Source: Lactifluus volemus
Taxonomy: Eukaryota > Basidiomycota > Agaricomycetes > Russulales > Russulaceae
NCBI GenBank assembly: GCA_022376515.1
Contig: WTXI01000581.1
Location: 1 to 13,737, forward strand
DNA length: 13,737 nt
Direction: 5' to 3'
The position numbers were made by a program, and so were the translations under genes. Shown piece after piece: positions 10,044-13,737 of this stretch. Position 1 is the stretch's first letter. Each line of letters begins with the position of its first letter. Under the pieces are notes generated by a model that searched no databases, had not been told where the DNA came from, and saw nothing but the letters and a program-made list of their open reading frames with translations.

Positions 10044-10272
10044 CGGTTGCTCTAGCTATCCGATTTTTGCCACTGTGCTCACAACTGCCCTGTCTGACTT
10101 TCTTACACCCGTACCGGGGTCTTGGCTATCAAAAAAGCGGAGATTTACGATGACACTTGCGGAAGTATTGCGGGAGCGATAGTCACGTCAGTTTAGAACA
10201 TCCTGTACATCCCGACCAACCATCGTAGCACCATCGGTGCCACCCTCCTCCGACTCAACTGGCTCTAAACCA

Positions 10273-13200
10273 TCAGAGTCCGTCAAACGCTCCTTTGATC
10301 ACTAATTCCTGCTGCTCGCGGTATAGCTTACCAACCCCAGGCGCGGGCACGGCATCTTCGCGACGTCCGTGGTAAACGAGAGGCCGTTCGAGAACTTGAG
10401 CGGCGCGCGGGGCGACATGTGTCCAAGCTCCCTGGTTCCTTGGTTCTTCCTGCACCCACCACACTTCATGAGCGCCGTTGACAACCTGTTCAAGTGCCTC
10501 GAACGGGAACGGGCATAGCTCTTCGAGTCTGACGACCGCGACGCGCTCACCGAACCCGCGTGTGTCCCGCTCCTTCACGAGGTCATAGTAGAGCTTTCCC
10601 GAGACGAGGATGACCCGTTCAGCGCCGCGCACCTCGACAAGGGGATCACGCAGCACAGGCTGGAATGTAGACGGCTCCTCGAGTTCGGACAATGATGACG
10701 ACGCAGCCTGCCGGATCAGTCAGTGGGTCACTTCCTCATCACTGTCGATGTGTGCGCAGCGACGCCACATACGGGAAGACGCAGAAGCCCCTTTGGTGCA
10801 GCTACAATCAGCGGTTTGCGGAAGTTGCGCTTGATTTGGCGACGGAGGAGATGGAAATACTGTGCCGCAGTTGTTGGGAAGGCAACATTCATGTTCACAT
10901 TCGCACACGTATTTGTGGGGTAAAAGCGATCATCCGTGAGCTGTCCGCGAGAATCAGTTTGCAACCTTGACAAGTACCAAAAACTCAACTTGTAGCATGC
11001 GCTCCAGCCGCGAAGAGGAGTGCTCAGGACCAGCACCGTCAAGACCATGAGGAAGAAGTAGGACAATTCCACTTTGTTTCAGCCACTTGGCTGTGGAAGA
11101 GATCAACATCAGATACTTGGAAGTCGTTCAAATCACTCACTCTCAGCCGATGAGATAAAAGTGTCAATGATGACCTGTAGTCATAGGTACAAATTTTCAG
11201 GGCATATCAGGGTCTAGCCTCACCTGAGCACCATTGAAAAAATCCCCGAACTGTGAGTAAGAGTTACAATCAGCTAATTAGATTGACACTTGCAGATCAG
11301 ATCGGGATAAAAACCTGTGCCTCCCAAATTGGTAAGATGCTTGGCCTTTCCCAGCTCAGCCCATACTCGAACTTTAGAGATTTCCAATTTTAGAAACAAC
11401 AACAAATTCTCCGGGACCGAGGCTACAACTCACTCCGAGCACGGCCAACTCACTCAAGGAGCCTCAGTAGGCGCACTTCAGCTGGTGCGCCCATGTATGA
11501 ATCGATGTAAAATCACGTACTATTTGCCAGCTCGAGCTTGCCTTGGGAGCCCAATTCCGTGTTCAGAGGGACAACAACGGACTCTGTCTTTTGATCGACG
11601 AGCATCGCGTGTCTGCACGGCGCGAAAAGCAAGAATGCCCCTATAGTATTCCTACCAACTTACCTTTGACTAAATGTTCCACGTCCAACGTCTTGCCCCG
11701 AGATCCGGACGTCGCATCCTTCGAGCATCAGTGATCCAAATGCCATGGCCTGATATCCATCTGCCATCAGAAGGACTGTTCGGTGGAAGAGGAAGCCACC
11801 CACCTCGGCGGTAGCCCAATCTAAACCTGTGCCCTTCTCAATCGCCTGTAGACGATTTTCACATGGCGCTGCAGCCTTGAATGGACCTCCTGTGTTCGTC
11901 ATCACATCATGATCCAGTCAAGCGACAGGCCATTCGGAACAAGGAACAAAGAAACGTACAAAGCCGGAAGGTACCGTCACGCTCGCACGCCCAACTCTTT
12001 CCAGGACTTCGTGGGCGATGCCCGTCGCGGGATCATGCTCTGCCTTCTCGGCTGCAGGCCACACCATACCTTTCCATTGGGCCTGAAACATCGCTGCATT
12101 GGGGATGTGCGCATTTGCCTGAGTGAGCCCCGAGTCAAGAACGCCCCGCGCCGCATCGCGCACAGCTTGAGCCTCGACCGAGGTGATAACGTCATCCGAC
12201 TAAAATCGCCCGGGCTCCTCAGAGTGGGGATCAAGGAAAGACGAAGGAGACGAACGATGAGTTGTTCTTCATACAGTGCAGGAACCGACTTTCTGGAACG
12301 TATCCTCTCGTACATCAAGGGTTGTGTGAACGCTGGCTCGTCAAGTTCATTGTGGCCCTATGAGCCGATGTTCTCAGCAGGAGAAAGACGGACGATGAGA
12401 ACGACGTGCCAGCGACGATAAACTAGGAGATCAATAATTACGTCCTTGCGGAAGTAATGCCGATACTGGAATGCGACATCAATGGCCCGGGCGACGTCTT
12501 CCAGGTGGGGTGAGCGAGAGAAAAGAAGAGAAAAGAAGCCCTACCTTCTGGATAGTCGCCATTAACGTGGAGTACGGGAGCATTAATCATTTTGCCGATA
12601 TCAGAGCAGTACAATGAAGAACGTGCACTCGACGCTGGGGTTGTGTAACCGATGCTTCACGGACAACTGACTGAGAGCTCTGTCAGGGGGTGAAATTACG
12701 TACCTGTTACTGGACGCATAAAATGTATATCAGACATGCGATCATGGACGTGCATAAAGATTATACCCACTTGACGACTATGTGAACACTTCCGCCACTC
12801 GTAAAGTGAGGAAGATTGCCTGTGAGCATGATCAATGGTGAGAATCCAACCATTTTAGGTGACGCACTTAGCCCGAGAGTCTCCATAATCACGCCTTGTC
12901 CAGTAAAGCTTGCATCTCCATGCAATTGAACACACATAGCCTTGTCACCGAGCATACAGTCCCCGGGCGATGAGTTGAGAAGCGAGAATTGCTTCGCGCG
13001 CGTCTTGCCGAGGGCGACAGGACTCACAGCTTCCAGATGTGAGGGGTTAGGGAGTAAAGACACTTTCACGTCAGCACCTTCGTAGGTTAACGTTGGCGAG
13101 GCGACTGGACGGAAGACCTTTTAGCACTCAGAGATAAAAATAGAAGGACGATGGTACCAAGTGACTGATCACATCCCCAACAGCTCCCAACTCTTCGGGA

Positions 13201-13737
13201 ATCTCGTAGCCACCTTTAATTTTATGGAATAGAGAAGCTGGAGATAGTTGTAGCAGGCCGGTCAACAGGTTCAGACGACCTCTATGGGGCATGGCGAGCA
13301 CGATGTGCTGCACACCGGCTGCACCAACTTGATTGAGCAAAGGAAATCCTAATGATCCATGAAACGCTTACCCGGGCGGCAACTGAGAAGAGGGCATCAA
13401 GAGCAGAAATCATCGACTCGCCTCCTTCCAGACCATAACGCTTCAGGTTGGGGAACTTAAGCTGGAGGAACTGATCAAACGTCTCGCTCTGAACGAGGAG
13501 CTCGTGGATTCGCTTCTTCTGAGGAGGTCCCAGTAGGGGCGGCGCAAGCGCTTCCAGCATGTGCGAGAACCAAAGACGCTCAGTCTTGGAAGGCGAATGC
13601 ATGTACTCATACGCGATGCGTCCTACATACACGGAACGCATGTGGTCCGTGATGTCGCGCAGCGTCCAATGCTCAGGATCGTCCGGTGCTTCACCGACTC
13701 GCTTTGTCCATATGATACCATTGACGTCGTACTTCTT
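10273..13737 (-). CDS. DHTKD1: 2-oxoadipate dehydrogenase E1 (DHTKD1-type), mitochondrial; 5' end outside window
   Basis: This is the thiamine-diphosphate E1 subunit that decarboxylates 2-oxoadipate (late lysine/tryptophan breakdown) and passes the acyl group to lipoyl-E2 in mitochondria. About 830 residues are visible; the N-terminus lies past the edge. Family motifs in order are [156 protein letters not shown] and [20 protein letters not shown] and NELDEP favour DHTKD1 over classical OGDH (RRYGHNEGDEP). Exons are 13737-13372, 13318-13158, 13117-12868, 12819-12771, 12709-12704, 12654-12545, 12497-12406, 12357-12256, 12199-11960, 11889-11804, 11749-11664, 11612-11521, 11462-11434, 11371-11315, 11250-11224, 11174-11141, 11090-10990, 10940-10773 and 10707-10273. 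The frame slips by one base at 11856-11859, and the first two introns fit awkwardly (see findings). Confidence 0.93.
12704..12709 (-). other. Inferred 6-nt microexon in the E1 gene
   Basis: The exon ending at 12771 stops after ...GGSVHIVV plus two bases (AA). The exon starting at 12654 resumes with C then ATC GGT TAC (IGYTTPA). Joining these directly loses part of the conserved Asn-Asn cofactor motif. The six bases TAACAG (12709-12704) are flanked by a 61-nt intron (12770-12710, donor GTGGGT, CTGAT branch point, acceptor CCAG) and a 49-nt intron (12703-12655, donor GTACGT, CTGAC branch point, acceptor GAAG). Including them gives [12 protein letters not shown] in frame. Confidence 0.7.

Larger units (their letters stand above)
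9393..10272. other. Intergenic region; likely promoter of the Ser/Pro-rich gene and 3' flank of the E1 gene
   Basis: Both flanking genes run on the minus strand, so this segment should carry the 3' UTR of the E1 gene (right side) and the promoter and 5' UTR of the Ser/Pro-rich gene (left side). It holds a cluster of GTTGAAC motifs at 9682-9713, a CACGTG E-box-like site at 9784-9789 and a duplicated GGGCGCCACA at 10018 and 10034. No reading frame with recognisable coding character and no RNA gene was seen. Confidence 0.5.

Noticed and set aside
11909..12421. Plus-strand 170-codon frame opposite the E1 gene
   Set aside because: It is antisense to well-supported E1 exons and introns; its peptide is unlike any family I know.
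13105..13371. AT-AC or other minor-class introns explaining the phase problem
   Set aside because: Donors are GTAAGC and GTACCA and acceptors end in CAG; there is no ATATCC donor or U12-type branch point, so a missing base or another acceptor is simpler.
10273..13737. Classical 2-oxoglutarate dehydrogenase E1 (KGD1/OGDH)
   Set aside because: The architecture is shared, but RRW/NELDEP, GYTTPA and the C-terminal [14 protein letters not shown] favour the DHTKD1 branch. A phylogenetic tree would settle it.

Overview
The window looks like nuclear DNA of a mushroom-forming basidiomycete (Agaricomycetes). Three things support this: dense short introns (about 40-90 nt, GT-AG, CTRAY-like branch points), a DUF6535 membrane protein of the kind expanded in Agaricomycetes, and a large Ser/Pro-rich protein of fungal type. 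The order cannot be fixed from sequence alone.

Layout. Positions 1-1173 hold no convincing gene but are rich in repeats: a C-rich triplet repeat (184-245), a CTTGTC-motif cluster (535-645), a perfect 60-bp palindrome (640-699) and a 35-bp-arm foldback (761-832). A plus-strand DUF6535-family gene lies at about 1174-3800. Its protein is recognisable end to end, but the reading frame slips at four places. Positions 3801-5431 are intergenic with a small TGATGC repeat. A four-exon minus-strand gene (9392 to 5432, 1251 codons) encodes a low-complexity Ser/Pro/Arg-rich protein with no domain I recognise. Positions 9393-10272 are intergenic. From 10273 to beyond the right edge runs the minus-strand gene for a mitochondrial thiamine-diphosphate E1 enzyme of the DHTKD1 (2-oxoadipate dehydrogenase) type. 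It has 19 visible exons, one of which appears to be only 6 nt long; its N-terminus is outside the window.

The genes do not form a functional unit: they are a lineage-specific membrane protein, an uncharacterised disordered protein and a lysine/tryptophan-catabolism enzyme. The most notable results are the inferred 6-nt exon in the cofactor-binding site of the E1 enzyme, the perfect palindrome, and the direction of the frame lesions. Each apparent break in the two recognisable proteins can be explained by loss of one base, often in or beside a short homopolymer. That points to deletion-biased sequence error or to recent decay. I did not find a convincing novel multi-gene system.
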